Assembly: GCA_030681475.1 (NCBI GenBank)
Contig: JAUXWT010000098.1
Coordinates: forward strand, 1-59,104
Direction of reading: 5' to 3'
Length of the DNA stretch: 59,104 bases
Source: Bacteroidales bacterium
GTDB lineage: Bacteria; Bacteroidota; Bacteroidia; Bacteroidales; FEN-979
Shown: piece after piece, positions 37,996-45,427 of the stretch
Numbering within the stretch: position 1 is the stretch's first letter
Layout: every line of letters starts with the position of its first letter
Translations under genes and position numbers: made by a program
The notes under the pieces: generated by a model
Database searches by the model: none
What the model was told of the DNA's origin: nothing
Seen by the model: the letters and a program-made list of their open reading frames with translations, nothing else

Positions 37996-38469
37996 TTAAA
38001 TAAGGAAAAGATGAGGGGCTGGAATTCTTAACTGCTGATACGCTATAACTCTTTGCCGGCCCGATATGGGCGGGGAGTTGCATGCATGAATAAAATGGTT
38101 ATCTGTAATACTATCGGTGGCCGGTAAAATATCGGAAAGCATTTGGTATTCATGTGCAGTGAAATCCAGGAAAGAAAACAAGTTCACAACAACAGGCGCC
38201 GGTGTAATGGTCGCTTTGATGAAAAACTTAATATTCTTGCAACGAGTGGGGTTTTCAATGCTGCAAAACGGCGCATTTTCAGGAGTGACCAGTTCGGCTT
38301 CCCCTTCTGAACAGCAGCATGACGATTGTGTGTTGAATATTTCAGGAAACAACGTTATTTCTGAAGTGCCCCTGCAGGCACAGATATGCTCAAATATGGA
38401 TATTCCGATGGTTCCACAAAGGAAAACCAGCAATAAAAACAGAATACCAATTCGTTGAACCGTTCTCAT
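37996..38469 (-). CDS. Cys-rich HYC_CC_PP-like exported protein
   Basis: A 157-residue exported or membrane-anchored protein. A hydrophobic N-terminus (RIGILFLLLVFLCGTIGISIF) is followed by HICACRG, a CCCSE run, and near the C-terminus NSPPISGR. This spacing of H-x-C, CC and PP is like a small family often encoded by metal TonB receptor operons. It could bind copper or another metal. The -7 box at 38487-38494 makes it the first gene of the HYC-TonB-HMA operon. The function is inferred only from context and cysteines. Confidence 0.6.
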   Translation of the reverse strand: MRTVQRIGILFLLLVFLCGTIGISIFEHICACRGTSEITLFPEIFNTQSSCCCSEGEAELVTPENAPFCSIENPTRCKNIKFFIKATITPAPVVVNLFSFLDFTAHEYQMLSDILPATDSITDNHFIHACNSPPISGRQRVIAYQQLRIPAPHLFLI

Positions 38470-38486
38470 CAGAATATTTATTACTG

Positions 38487-38494
38487 CAAAAGTA
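38487..38494 (-). promoter_or_regulatory. -7 promoter box (TACTTTTG) for the metal operon
   Basis: An exact TAnnTTTG match on the minus strand, 18 bp before the Cys-rich gene's ATG. Confidence 0.55.
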
Positions 38495-38514
38495 CGAATA
38501 TTGTTGAAACGGTT

Positions 38515-39324
38515 TCATTCTTGTAAAAAGAATGAAACATGGTTTGCGAAAATTTCTGGAAGCTGATACATCAAACCATGTCCACTATCCGGTATCATTA
38601 TCAAGGTCGAATAGGGAATCGACTCTTTAAGAATGGATGAATTCTTCCAGGGAACCACCTTGTCCTGGTCGCCGCAAATTAGCAGGACTGGCACATTCAA
38701 TTTATGCAAATGCTTTGTTGAACCACCACCGGGACTTAACCAGTTTTGCACAGCAACATATTGTAATCCAATAGTATCTGAGTTGTATGGCTCTTTAGGT
38801 TCGGGCATGTAAATCCATGGCTCCGGATGCGTCGCAAGCCAATTGTCAGGGAAAAGCGTTCCTAATAACTCCAGTGGGGTTGCTGCCGGATTAGCCAGAA
38901 TATCAATGATCTCCTGGGCAGGGTTTATGTTTTTTGCATCGCCGCAGTTTGTGGCATATAAAACTAATTTCTTTACTTTCCCGGGATGATTTATTGCAAA
39001 CATCTGTGCTACAAAACCTCCCATCGACCATCCCAGGATATGCGCCTTATCAATTTTTAATGCAATGAGCAGTTCATTCAAATCCTCTGCCATAGAGGTT
39101 ATGGACATCGAACTATCGGCGTTGGTGCTGAGGCCCATCCCGCGGTGGTCAAAAACAATGACCCGGTATTCCTGCTGAAGTATCTCAATTACCCGTGTAC
39201 TCCATAAATCCATATTTGTAGCATAGCCTGTGCACATGATCAATGGAAAGCCAGAACCATACGATTTGTATGCTATTTTGGCATTTGTGATATCAACAAA
39301 ATTTATTTCCTCACGATTATTCAT
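38515..39324 (-). CDS. Alpha/beta hydrolase
   Basis: A 269-residue alpha/beta-fold hydrolase. The catalytic triad can be read directly: S100 in the GWSMGG nucleophile elbow, D221 in GDQDKVVP and H249 in DSGHG. An oxyanion-type CTGYATNMDLW loop sits near residue 31 and DHRGMGLS at 59-66. The start is placed at 39324; an ATG at 39357 would add 11 residues and overlap the upstream gene by 29 bp. No signal peptide, so probably cytosolic. Substrate unknown. It is the second gene after an unknown exported protein. Confidence 0.85.
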   Translation of the reverse strand: MNNREEINFVDITNAKIAYKSYGSGFPLIMCTGYATNMDLWSTRVIEILQQEYRVIVFDHRGMGLSTNADSSMSITSMAEDLNELLIALKIDKAHILGWSMGGFVAQMFAINHPGKVKKLVLYATNCGDAKNINPAQEIIDILANPAATPLELLGTLFPDNWLATHPEPWIYMPEPKEPYNSDTIGLQYVAVQNWLSPGGGSTKHLHKLNVPVLLICGDQDKVVPWKNSSILKESIPYSTLIMIPDSGHGLMYQLPEIFANHVSFFLQE

Positions 39325-39328
39325 TGAT

Positions 39329-40150
39329 TTAGAATTTAAAATTTCCAATTTCGTCATTAAATTTAAAATTATTGTCTTTTATCAAGTGATAGTACCGTTT
39401 GATCTCTTCTGTCGATTTATAACCCGGATACTTTTCAATCATATACGCATAGGCGTCAATGAATTGTTTTTCAATTGTATCCGAGTCGTAGGTCAGTGGC
39501 GTATTATCGAGTCCGTAAATTAAAATTTCGAGATAAAAGTAAAAACGGTCATTTTTCAGATCAATCATGGAATGAGGGTTACTGTGTAACAATGTTTCCC
39601 ATGTTATCAGCCTGTCCACAACCTCCCTGAGGGATATGATTAATCCTGCATCTTCAACAGCAGGGATGTCTCTTTCAACAATTAATAAATCAAACAGTTC
39701 CCGGCCTGATTTTGTCAACCGTGATTTCAGCGCCTCCTTTTTACCCTCAAAATTATAATTGATATGTATCATGCCCTCTGATGATGAGATTTTAATATTA
39801 TGCGCTATTAACCGTTTTTCAAATTCCAACGCATTTTTTTTTTGCAATTTCTCATCAGCCCAGATTAATGATCTATAATCATCAATGTTTTCCTCTTCAT
39901 ATAATTTATCGTTCAATATGCGCTCACCGCGGACGATGGATCTGAATAAAATTGAAAACAACGAATCAGATATGTTTTCGTCAATGTTTTCAGAAACAGT
40001 AAGATACTTATCAACTGTTTGGTCAATCATTGAATACTCAAGAGGTACCTCTGTTAATGACTTTGTGAAAATCTCATAAATATTTTTATCCTGTGATTGG
40101 AGTGTTATGGCCAACAAAATGAAAATCGTAAAAATTGAAGTTTTTCTCAT
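39329..40150 (-). CDS. Exported protein of unknown function
   Basis: Not recognised. It has 273 residues with a signal peptide (MRKTSIFTIFILLAITLQSQ), then a mostly helical, charged sequence with many Glu and Lys residues (EFEKRLIAHNIKISSSEG, KKEALKSRLTKSGRELFDLLIVERDIPAVEDAG). No metal or catalytic motif stands out, and no sorting domain is present. It lies four bases before the hydrolase and is probably co-transcribed. Confidence 0.6.
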   Translation of the reverse strand: MRKTSIFTIFILLAITLQSQDKNIYEIFTKSLTEVPLEYSMIDQTVDKYLTVSENIDENISDSLFSILFRSIVRGERILNDKLYEEENIDDYRSLIWADEKLQKKNALEFEKRLIAHNIKISSSEGMIHINYNFEGKKEALKSRLTKSGRELFDLLIVERDIPAVEDAGLIISLREVVDRLITWETLLHSNPHSMIDLKNDRFYFYLEILIYGLDNTPLTYDSDTIEKQFIDAYAYMIEKYPGYKSTEEIKRYYHLIKDNNFKFNDEIGNFKF

Positions 40151-40202
40151 CGTTTTGGTTGCTTTATGGTCGCATTAAAACCTAGATTTGGTTTTTATTA
40201 CT

Positions 40203-40745
40203 CTATTTGGTTGTCTTACCCCCCATGGCGGTGAATACGCTGTCGATGGGCTCCCATAGTTCTATCTTGTTTCCTTCCGAATCCATGATATGAACAAATT
40301 TACCATAATCATAGGCCTCTATTTCATCAACAATAGTCACACCATTCGCTTTTAACTTTCTAACCAGTCCCTCAATGTTCTGAACCCGGTAGTTCACCAT
40401 AAACTCTTTATCAGACGGGGCAAAATATTCACTGCCTTTCTTGAACGGACTCCACTGAAGATAGTTTATTTCGTCAGGTCTGTTGGCATTCCTGAATTAA
40501 AAACTCGAACCATACTCATTAACTTCAAGTCCCAGGTTTTTACTGTACCACTCCCTGGTTTTGCCCGGATCGTCAGAAAAAAAGAAAATTCCTCCAATAC
40601 CTGTCACTCTTGGTGTTGTATCATTCGCTGTTTCGCTATTTGCTGTTGGGTTTTCTGTGTTTTCCATATCATTTGTGTATTGATTGCCTGAATTACAGCC
40701 TGCAAAAAATAAAGCAAGTAGAATTAAAATTGTCAATTTGTTCAT
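40203..40745 (-). pseudogene. VOC/glyoxalase-family lipoprotein broken by one in-frame stop
   Basis: The two halves are in the same frame. The N-terminal part is a lipoprotein signal (LILLALFFAGCNSG), a Thr/Asn-rich linker and the first VOC beta-alpha module (GIGGIFFFSDDPGKTREWYSKNLGLEVNEYGSSF). It stops at TAA (complement of 40497-40499). Reading past it gives FRNANRPDEINYLQWSPFKKGSEYFAPSDKEF and then NYRVQNIEGLVRKLKANGV with the C-terminal metal/ligand region KIELWEP. A single G-to-T change (GAA to TAA) explains the break. Total length about 180 residues is normal for one VOC unit. It could be a real pseudogene, a sequencing error, or readthrough. Confidence 0.8.
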
Positions 40746-40752
40746 CTGATTT

Positions 40753-40764
40753 GTTTACGTAAAC
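40753..40764. promoter_or_regulatory. 12-bp perfect palindrome GTTTACGTAAAC
   Basis: This palindrome is 8 bp before the VOC lipoprotein ATG and just after a near-consensus -7 box (GATCTTTG on the minus strand, 40777-40784). The position is right for a repressor operator; no regulator is known. Confidence 0.4.
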
Positions 40765-40920
40765 TTACACCATTTTCAAAGATCCATCCATTTTTGGTGC
40801 AACATTAAAATACAATTTCTGGCAAGGTGATGAAAAGAGTCACCAGGGTTAACGGAAGCTGCAAAAGTTGAATATCTCAATTGTTTGTGCGGTTGTAAGT
40901 TCGTAAGACCAGGAGGATAT

Positions 40921-41181
40921 TTATCTATCATAATGATACCGACAACTGTATATTAATATTTCTTTATCAATGACCTGATAAACAAGTCTGTGTTCTTTAT
41001 CAATTCTTCGTGACCAATATCCAGCCAAGTCATATTTGAGAGGCTCTGGTTTTCCTAATCCTTCGTAAGGTGTTCTGTTAATATCTTTTATTAGATCATT
41101 GATCTTTTTAAGAATCTTTTTATCTTCAATCTGCCAGAAGGTATAGTCTTCCCATGAATTCTGCGAAAATGTAACTTTCAT
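40921..41181 (-). CDS. yoeB: YoeB-type mRNA interferase toxin
   Basis: An 86-residue RelE-fold toxin of the Txe/YoeB family that cuts mRNA at the ribosome. The three catalytic residues of E. coli YoeB fall at the same numbers: E46, R65 and H83. Other family marks are WEDYTFWQ, YEGLGKPEPLKYDLAGYWSRRI and the C-terminal YSCRYHY. Its ATG overlaps the antitoxin stop by 4 bp, so the two are translationally linked. Confidence 0.93.
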   Translation of the reverse strand: MKVTFSQNSWEDYTFWQIEDKKILKKINDLIKDINRTPYEGLGKPEPLKYDLAGYWSRRIDKEHRLVYQVIDKEILIYSCRYHYDR

Positions 41182-41444
41182 TTTTCTTCTATTAATTCTC
41201 TTTGAACAGTTTTCCCAGTTTTCATCTGAAGGATCGATTCATATAGTCTATCAGCGTTTGCTTTAGAACTAAGCAAATGCACAGTTTCAAGGATTGAATT
41301 GAATTCATTTAAAGATATAAGAACTGCACCATGACCGGCTCCACGTTTTATTATTATGGTTTCATTGTTTTTCTCAACGTCATCAAGAAATTGCTTGAGT
41401 TGAGTTCTGAACTCGGTGAAATTTGCTGCTTTCATATTTAACAT
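41178..41444 (-). CDS. yefM: YefM/Phd-family antitoxin
   Basis: An 88-residue antitoxin. The N-terminal DNA-binding part (KAANFTEFRTQLKQFLDDVEKNNETIIIKRG) is followed by VLISLNEFNSILETVHLLSS and a charged C-terminal tail (QRELIEEK) that would wrap the toxin. An ATG three codons in (MKAANFTEF, 41435) is an alternative start. It autoregulates in known YefM/YoeB modules, and an operator-like palindrome lies on its promoter at 41465-41484. Confidence 0.9.
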   Translation of the reverse strand: MLNMKAANFTEFRTQLKQFLDDVEKNNETIIIKRGAGHGAVLISLNEFNSILETVHLLSSKANADRLYESILQMKTGKTVQRELIEEK

Positions 41445-41464
41445 TTTAAGTTATTAATAAAGTA

Positions 41465-41497
41465 CAAATATAAGTACATATTTGATAACTTCTACAA
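41465..41497 (-). promoter_or_regulatory. yefM-yoeB promoter with overlapping palindromic operator
   Basis: CAAATAT (41465-41471), a 6-bp spacer, and ATATTTG (41478-41484) make a perfect inverted repeat. Its left arm is, on the minus strand, the -7 box TATATTTG (41465-41472), and a -33-like TTG lies 22 bp upstream (41495-41497). Overlap of operator and promoter fits YefM autorepression. Confidence 0.6.
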
Positions 41498-41823
41498 TAT
41501 GACACCACTTTATTCCTTACATGTAGCCTTAACATTTGGTAACCGTCATGTGTTACTTATATTGAGAAATATGCAAAGGTAAAATCGCTGCTTCAGCCGT
41601 AAAGTTGCGTCTAAAATCCAAAATCAGATGCACCTGCAATGAAATTATTTTGAATTTCTTATGGCCTGTTTAAATTTCTCATACATCCTGCCGTATTTTA
41701 AACAGTCCGGGCGTGATCCGTCGGAGCGCAATCCTGGTAGCCCGATGGCATCGCGAACAAGAGGTCGATTGAATTAAAGGTACGCATTATTGTGATGAAC
41801 CTTTTTTATTTTAATATTGCACC
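41498..41823. other. Intergenic stretch before folP, little identifiable content
   Basis: I see no supported gene or RNA. The first part is AT-rich; a GC-richer block at about 41705-41765 contains repeated CCGGGC / GTCGGAG-like segments but folds into no tRNA or known RNA that I recognise. Just before folP, TAATATTG at 41812-41819 resembles a -7 promoter box with one mismatch. Confidence 0.35.
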
Positions 41824-42648
41824 ATGGCTAAATTATTCTGTGGATCGAAGGAGTTGTATCTCACAACACCGGTAGTGATGGGGATACTGAACGTAACACC
41901 CGACTCCTTTTTCGACGGAGGGAGATTTTCCAGCCATGAAGAACAATTGCGGCACGCAGAAAGGATGCTGAATGAAGGAGCATCAATTATAGACATAGGA
42001 GCAGTATCGACCCGCCCCGGGGCAATGGAAGTTGGGGAGCACGAGGAACTCCGGCGGCTGATCCCGTCCATTAAAACCATCAATGAACATTTTCCTGAAT
42101 GCATTTTGTCGGTCGACACCTATCGTGCAGGAGTTGCACGGGCTGCGGTGGAGCATGGCGCCTCCATGATCAACGATATTTATGGAGGACGGTACGGAGA
42201 AGGCATGCTTGAAACTATCGCCTCTTTGAAGGTACCGTATATCCTGATGCACATGAAGGGAACGCCGGCTAACATGCAGGAGAATCCTGAATATCGTAAT
42301 CTGCTTGCAGAAGTTGTCAACTTTTTCGAAAACAAGCTCGGTGAATGCCGGGAAAAAGGGGTACGCCAGGTGATCATCGACCCGGGATTCGGGTTTGGAA
42401 AAACTGTTGAACAGAATTTCACTTTGCTAGCACACCTTGAACAGTTCAAATCAATGGGCGTTCCGATCCTTGCAGGTATTTCGAGGAAATCTATGATCAA
42501 TAAACTTTTAAATATCCGGGCATCAGAAGCGCTCAACGGAACAACTGTCCTCAATACCATCGCTTTGATCAAAGGCGCCGACATCCTGAGGGTGCATGAT
42601 GTAAAGGAGGCTGTTGAAGCAATCAGGCTGGTGAGGATGATTGGTTAG
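41824..42648 (+). CDS. folP: Dihydropteroate synthase
   Basis: A 274-residue TIM-barrel enzyme of folate synthesis that joins p-aminobenzoate to 6-hydroxymethyl-dihydropterin diphosphate; it is the sulfonamide target. Signatures are MGILNVTPDSFFDGGRF, a phosphate loop with IIDIGAVSTRPGA, SVDTYR, INDIYGG and DPGFGFGKT. Just downstream on the same strand is cdaA, a pairing seen in many Bacteroidetes. A tandem repeat separates the two. Confidence 0.95.
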   Translation: MAKLFCGSKELYLTTPVVMGILNVTPDSFFDGGRFSSHEEQLRHAERMLNEGASIIDIGAVSTRPGAMEVGEHEELRRLIPSIKTINEHFPECILSVDTYRAGVARAAVEHGASMINDIYGGRYGEGMLETIASLKVPYILMHMKGTPANMQENPEYRNLLAEVVNFFENKLGECREKGVRQVIIDPGFGFGKTVEQNFTLLAHLEQFKSMGVPILAGISRKSMINKLLNIRASEALNGTTVLNTIALIKGADILRVHDVKEAVEAIRLVRMIG

Positions 42649-42675
42649 GGGGAAATTGGTAACTTTGTCGGGACG

Positions 42676-42744
42676 GGTAAAGCGTGACGCGTGACGCGTG
42701 ACGCGTGACAGGTGACAGGTGACAGGTGACGCGTGACAGGTGAT
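42676..42744. repeat. GTGACGC / GTGACAG heptamer repeat
   Basis: About nine copies of a 7-bp unit alternating GTGACGC and GTGACAG lie between folP and cdaA. A second tract of the same family is at 52309-52346, after hydF. Confidence 0.85.
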
Positions 42745-42788
42745 GGGGGAGATGATTATTGAAGATTAAATTTTATCATTGTGTAAAT

Positions 42789-43571
42789 ATGTTTTTAGCA
42801 GGGATTTTCACACTCAGGATCGTTGATGTCATCGACATTATTCTTTTTGCCATCATCATGTACGAGATCTATAATCTCGTAAAAGGGACGGCAGCCATAC
42901 GGATTTTTATCGGGATCATTGCGGTGTATGTGATCTGGAAGGTGGTGCAGGCTTTGCAGATGCAGTTACTCACCGAGATCCTCGGACAATTCATCAGCGT
43001 TGGCGTGATCGCACTGATCGTGGTATTCCAACCTGAAATACGTCAGGTTTTGCTCATGGTTGGCGACTCCCGGATTATTAAAAGCCAACGGAAACGGTTT
43101 TTTTTCTGGCGAGTAAAACTCGACAACCCGGTGAACCTGAATATTGATAAGGTGGTAAAAGCATGCCAAAAAATGGCAGATGCCAAAACCGGCGCATTGA
43201 TCGTCATCGCCCAGGAGAATGAACTGGCTCAATATATAGAAACCGGACAGGCCGTGGAGGCAAAAATTTCCGGGGTCATCCTTGAAACGATTTTTTTCAA
43301 AAACAGTCCGCTGCACGACGGGGCAGTGATCATTGTTGGCGATCAAATCAAGGCAGCACGATGTATCCTGCCTGTTTCAAATAAACCAACTATTCCACCA
43401 TACTATGGCTTACGCCACCGGGCTGCTGTGGGGATCACCGAAAAGTCAGACGCAATTGCGATCATCGTTTCCGAAGAACGGGGTGATATTGCCTATTGTT
43501 TCGACGGCAAACTATACGAAGATGCCTCTCCCAGTGACCTGTCGAATTTTTTGGAAAACCAGTTCAAATAA
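42789..43571 (+). CDS. cdaA: Diadenylate cyclase (CdaA/DacA), c-di-AMP synthesis
   Basis: A 260-residue membrane-bound enzyme making c-di-AMP from two ATP. Three N-terminal helices (about 10-85) lead to the DAC domain with the two active-site motifs: D177-G178-A179 in SPLHDGAV and R209-H210-R211 in GLRHRAAVG. The frame opens at a TTG at 42759, but the ATG at 42789 directly precedes the first membrane segment and is the better start. c-di-AMP controls osmotic and cell-wall balance. It follows folP. Confidence 0.93.
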   Translation: MFLAGIFTLRIVDVIDIILFAIIMYEIYNLVKGTAAIRIFIGIIAVYVIWKVVQALQMQLLTEILGQFISVGVIALIVVFQPEIRQVLLMVGDSRIIKSQRKRFFFWRVKLDNPVNLNIDKVVKACQKMADAKTGALIVIAQENELAQYIETGQAVEAKISGVILETIFFKNSPLHDGAVIIVGDQIKAARCILPVSNKPTIPPYYGLRHRAAVGITEKSDAIAIIVSEERGDIAYCFDGKLYEDASPSDLSNFLENQFK

Positions 43572-43574
43572 TGA

Positions 43575-43612
43575 AGACAATGCAGGCAATGCAGACAATG
43601 CACGCATTGTTG
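43575..43612. repeat. CAATGCA tandem repeat
   Basis: GACAATGCAGG and GCAATGCAGAC-type units lie between the convergent cdaA and TPR lipoprotein genes; same family as 7261-7302. Confidence 0.75.
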
Positions 43613-43634
43613 ACATTGATGCATTGGCAAGAGA

Positions 43635-44210
43635 TCAGGAACGTTTTTTAGGTTTCCGGTGGGTGGCAATGGAATCTGCGGTACGGAGGCTGTCGGCTCT
43701 GTTTTTTGCTTCAAATTCCCGGATGAGCATATCCGGGGTTTTTCCAAGGTTAACAATGGCAAGTTGTGCATCATTTACAAAATCATCGGAAGGGTATTTT
43801 TCAATGAACAGGAGGTAGGTCTCACGTGCTTTATCAAGGTCATGCATGATGTTTTCGTAGATGAACGCTTTAAAAAAAAGACTGATCGAAGCCTTTGGCT
43901 TATCGGGATATTCCTGCAGATACTTGTCGAAAAGACTTAGCGCCCTGGATCCGTCACCCGAATTCATGACAATGTTTGCAGCCTTAAACAAGTAGCCAGG
44001 CGACAGGGAATCCCCGGGATGATCTTTAATAAAACCTTCGTACATTGATAATAGACTGTCGGCTTTTTGTTTATTGAAACTGACAGCTTCTGGAGAAAAA
44101 AGGCTGGTCTCCATGGTCTGGATCTTCTGAACAGCTTTTTCCCGTGAAGGCCCGCAACTGACCATCATCATCATTATTCCCGAAAACACGATTAAGTTTG
44201 CTTTTTTCAT
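43635..44210 (-). CDS. TPR-type lipoprotein
   Basis: A 191-residue predicted lipoprotein (IMMMMVSCGPS lipobox). Tetratricopeptide-like helices run from about residue 25 to 165 (LLSMYEGFIKDHPGDSL, FDKYLQEYPDKP, TYLLFIEKYPSDDFVNDAQ). The tail is basic. Such proteins act as protein-binding scaffolds at the envelope; the partner is unknown. It is the third gene of the ruvX-def-TPR operon, an order common in Bacteroidetes. Confidence 0.8.
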   Translation of the reverse strand: MKKANLIVFSGIMMMMVSCGPSREKAVQKIQTMETSLFSPEAVSFNKQKADSLLSMYEGFIKDHPGDSLSPGYLFKAANIVMNSGDGSRALSLFDKYLQEYPDKPKASISLFFKAFIYENIMHDLDKARETYLLFIEKYPSDDFVNDAQLAIVNLGKTPDMLIREFEAKNRADSLRTADSIATHRKPKKRS

Positions 44211-44251
44211 GATTGATCTCTTTCTCTGTGAGTGGTTTAGATTATAATTAT

Positions 44252-44824
44252 TTATTTTCTACCCTTTTTTACCTGGGGGAACACCATCCGGTACGCGACA
44301 TCAACGTTTCCCTGGCTGATGTCTGACAACCGGCGTTTCAGCAGCATCTTCTTAAGCGAAGTCATTCGGTCAACGAAAACAATCCCTTCGACATGATCAT
44401 ATTCATGTTGTATGACCCTTGCAATCACTCCGTCGTACCGCTCGTCGTGTTCAACAAAATGTTCATCCATGTACCGGATATGAATAACCGGTTTCCTGAA
44501 AATGTCCTCCCGTAATCCAGGAAAGCTGAGGCAGCCTTCGTTGAAAGAAAATTCAACACCCTCCTCTTTATATATTCGTGCATTGAGGAATGCTTTTTTA
44601 AATTGTGCCGCCTCAGGGTACTTTTCTGCAAATGCCGTGGCGTCCACGACAAATATACGGATGGAACGGTTTACCTGCGGGGCGGCCAGGCCAACCCCAT
44701 CTGATTCATACATGGTTTCCCACAGATCGGCAATAAATTGTTCGAGTCCGGGATAATCCGGTGAAATTTCCTCAGCAACTTTTTTTAAAACAGGGTGCCC
44801 GTAAGCAACGACCGGCATTATCAT
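44252..44824 (-). CDS. def: Peptide deformylase
   Basis: A 190-residue metallohydrolase that removes the N-formyl group from new proteins. The three family motifs are complete: GVGLAAPQV (43-51), EGCLS (C98 is a metal ligand), and QHEYDH (H140, E141, H144). Length is normal. It is in operon with ruvX upstream and the TPR gene downstream. Confidence 0.96.
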   Translation of the reverse strand: MIMPVVAYGHPVLKKVAEEISPDYPGLEQFIADLWETMYESDGVGLAAPQVNRSIRIFVVDATAFAEKYPEAAQFKKAFLNARIYKEEGVEFSFNEGCLSFPGLREDIFRKPVIHIRYMDEHFVEHDERYDGVIARVIQHEYDHVEGIVFVDRMTSLKKMLLKRRLSDISQGNVDVAYRMVFPQVKKGRK

Positions 44825-44909
44825 ATTTTCTTTTTCAACATTCGTTTAACAATTTTAGTGGACGAGGGAACGGGGGGACAGGGGTACGGGAGTTTCATTC
44901 TATTTGAAA

Positions 44910-44945
44910 TTTCACCATTTCGCTATTTCGCTATTTCGCCATTTC
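44910..44945. repeat. ATTTCGCT octamer repeat
   Basis: About four degenerate copies of an 8-bp unit (ATTTCACC, ATTTCGCT, ATTTCGCC) lie between ruvX and def and overlap the last codons of ruvX. Confidence 0.7.
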
Positions 44946-45351
44946 TTTTCTCCATATAAGATTGCAGCATAATGGTCGCACTCACGGTATCCACAAGCGC
45001 TTTATCCTGACGTTGCTTTTTCTTCAGCCCGGCTTCCCTGATCGTCCGGGTGGCCAGGAGTGATGTAAACCGCTCATCAGTCCGTTCTACCGGAATGTCC
45101 GGAAAAAGCGCTTTCAGCGCTTTCACGAACGGTTCAATAAATACCGAAGATTCAGAATTGGTATAGTTCATCTGTTTTGGTTCGCCCACAACAAAGCATT
45201 CAACCTGATTCTCCCTTGCATAAACCTTTAGAAACGTCAGTACATCCATCGATCTGACCGTAGTAAGCCCGGTGGCGATCAGCTTCAGTTCATCGGTTAC
45301 GGCAATACCTGTCCGTTTTTGTCCATAATCAATCGCTACGATCCTGCCCAT
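44923..45351 (-). CDS. ruvX: Putative Holliday junction resolvase RuvX/YqgF
   Basis: A 142-residue RNase H-fold nuclease of the YqgF family, now linked to pre-16S rRNA 5' end processing. Motifs: IVAIDYGQKRTGIAV with the first catalytic Asp (D8), VVGEPKQMNYTN, ERTDERFTS, and KALVDTVSATIMLQSY with the terminal acidic residue. The promoter TACCTTTG lies at 45367-45374 on the minus strand. The C-terminal codons run into a tandem repeat. Confidence 0.9.
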   Translation of the reverse strand: MGRIVAIDYGQKRTGIAVTDELKLIATGLTTVRSMDVLTFLKVYARENQVECFVVGEPKQMNYTNSESSVFIEPFVKALKALFPDIPVERTDERFTSLLATRTIREAGLKKKQRQDKALVDTVSATIMLQSYMEKRNGEIAK

Positions 45352-45366
45352 CCTCTATTTTTGCCG

Positions 45367-45374
45367 CAAAGGTA
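45367..45374 (-). promoter_or_regulatory. -7 promoter box (TACCTTTG) for ruvX-def
   Basis: An exact TAnnTTTG on the minus strand, 16 bp before the ruvX ATG; divergent from the dapD promoter. Confidence 0.55.
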
Positions 45375-45394
45375 TAAAGATTTGAAATTTTATC

Positions 45395-45402
45395 TACTTT
45401 TG
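45395..45402 (+). promoter_or_regulatory. -7 promoter box (TACTTTTG) for the dapD operon
   Basis: An exact TAnnTTTG. It leaves about 25 bp to the ATG at 45428 and would exclude the upstream ATG at 45407, which lies only 4 bp beyond the box. Confidence 0.55.
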
Positions 45403-45427
45403 AATTTTGAATCCACTCCGATTAGCT

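Noticed and set aside
41705-41765. Possible degenerate tRNA or small RNA before folP
   Set aside because: I could not build a cloverleaf or any known RNA fold from it.
42676-42744. CRISPR array
   Set aside because: Units are 7 bp with no spacers; it is a microsatellite. No Cas genes occur in the window.
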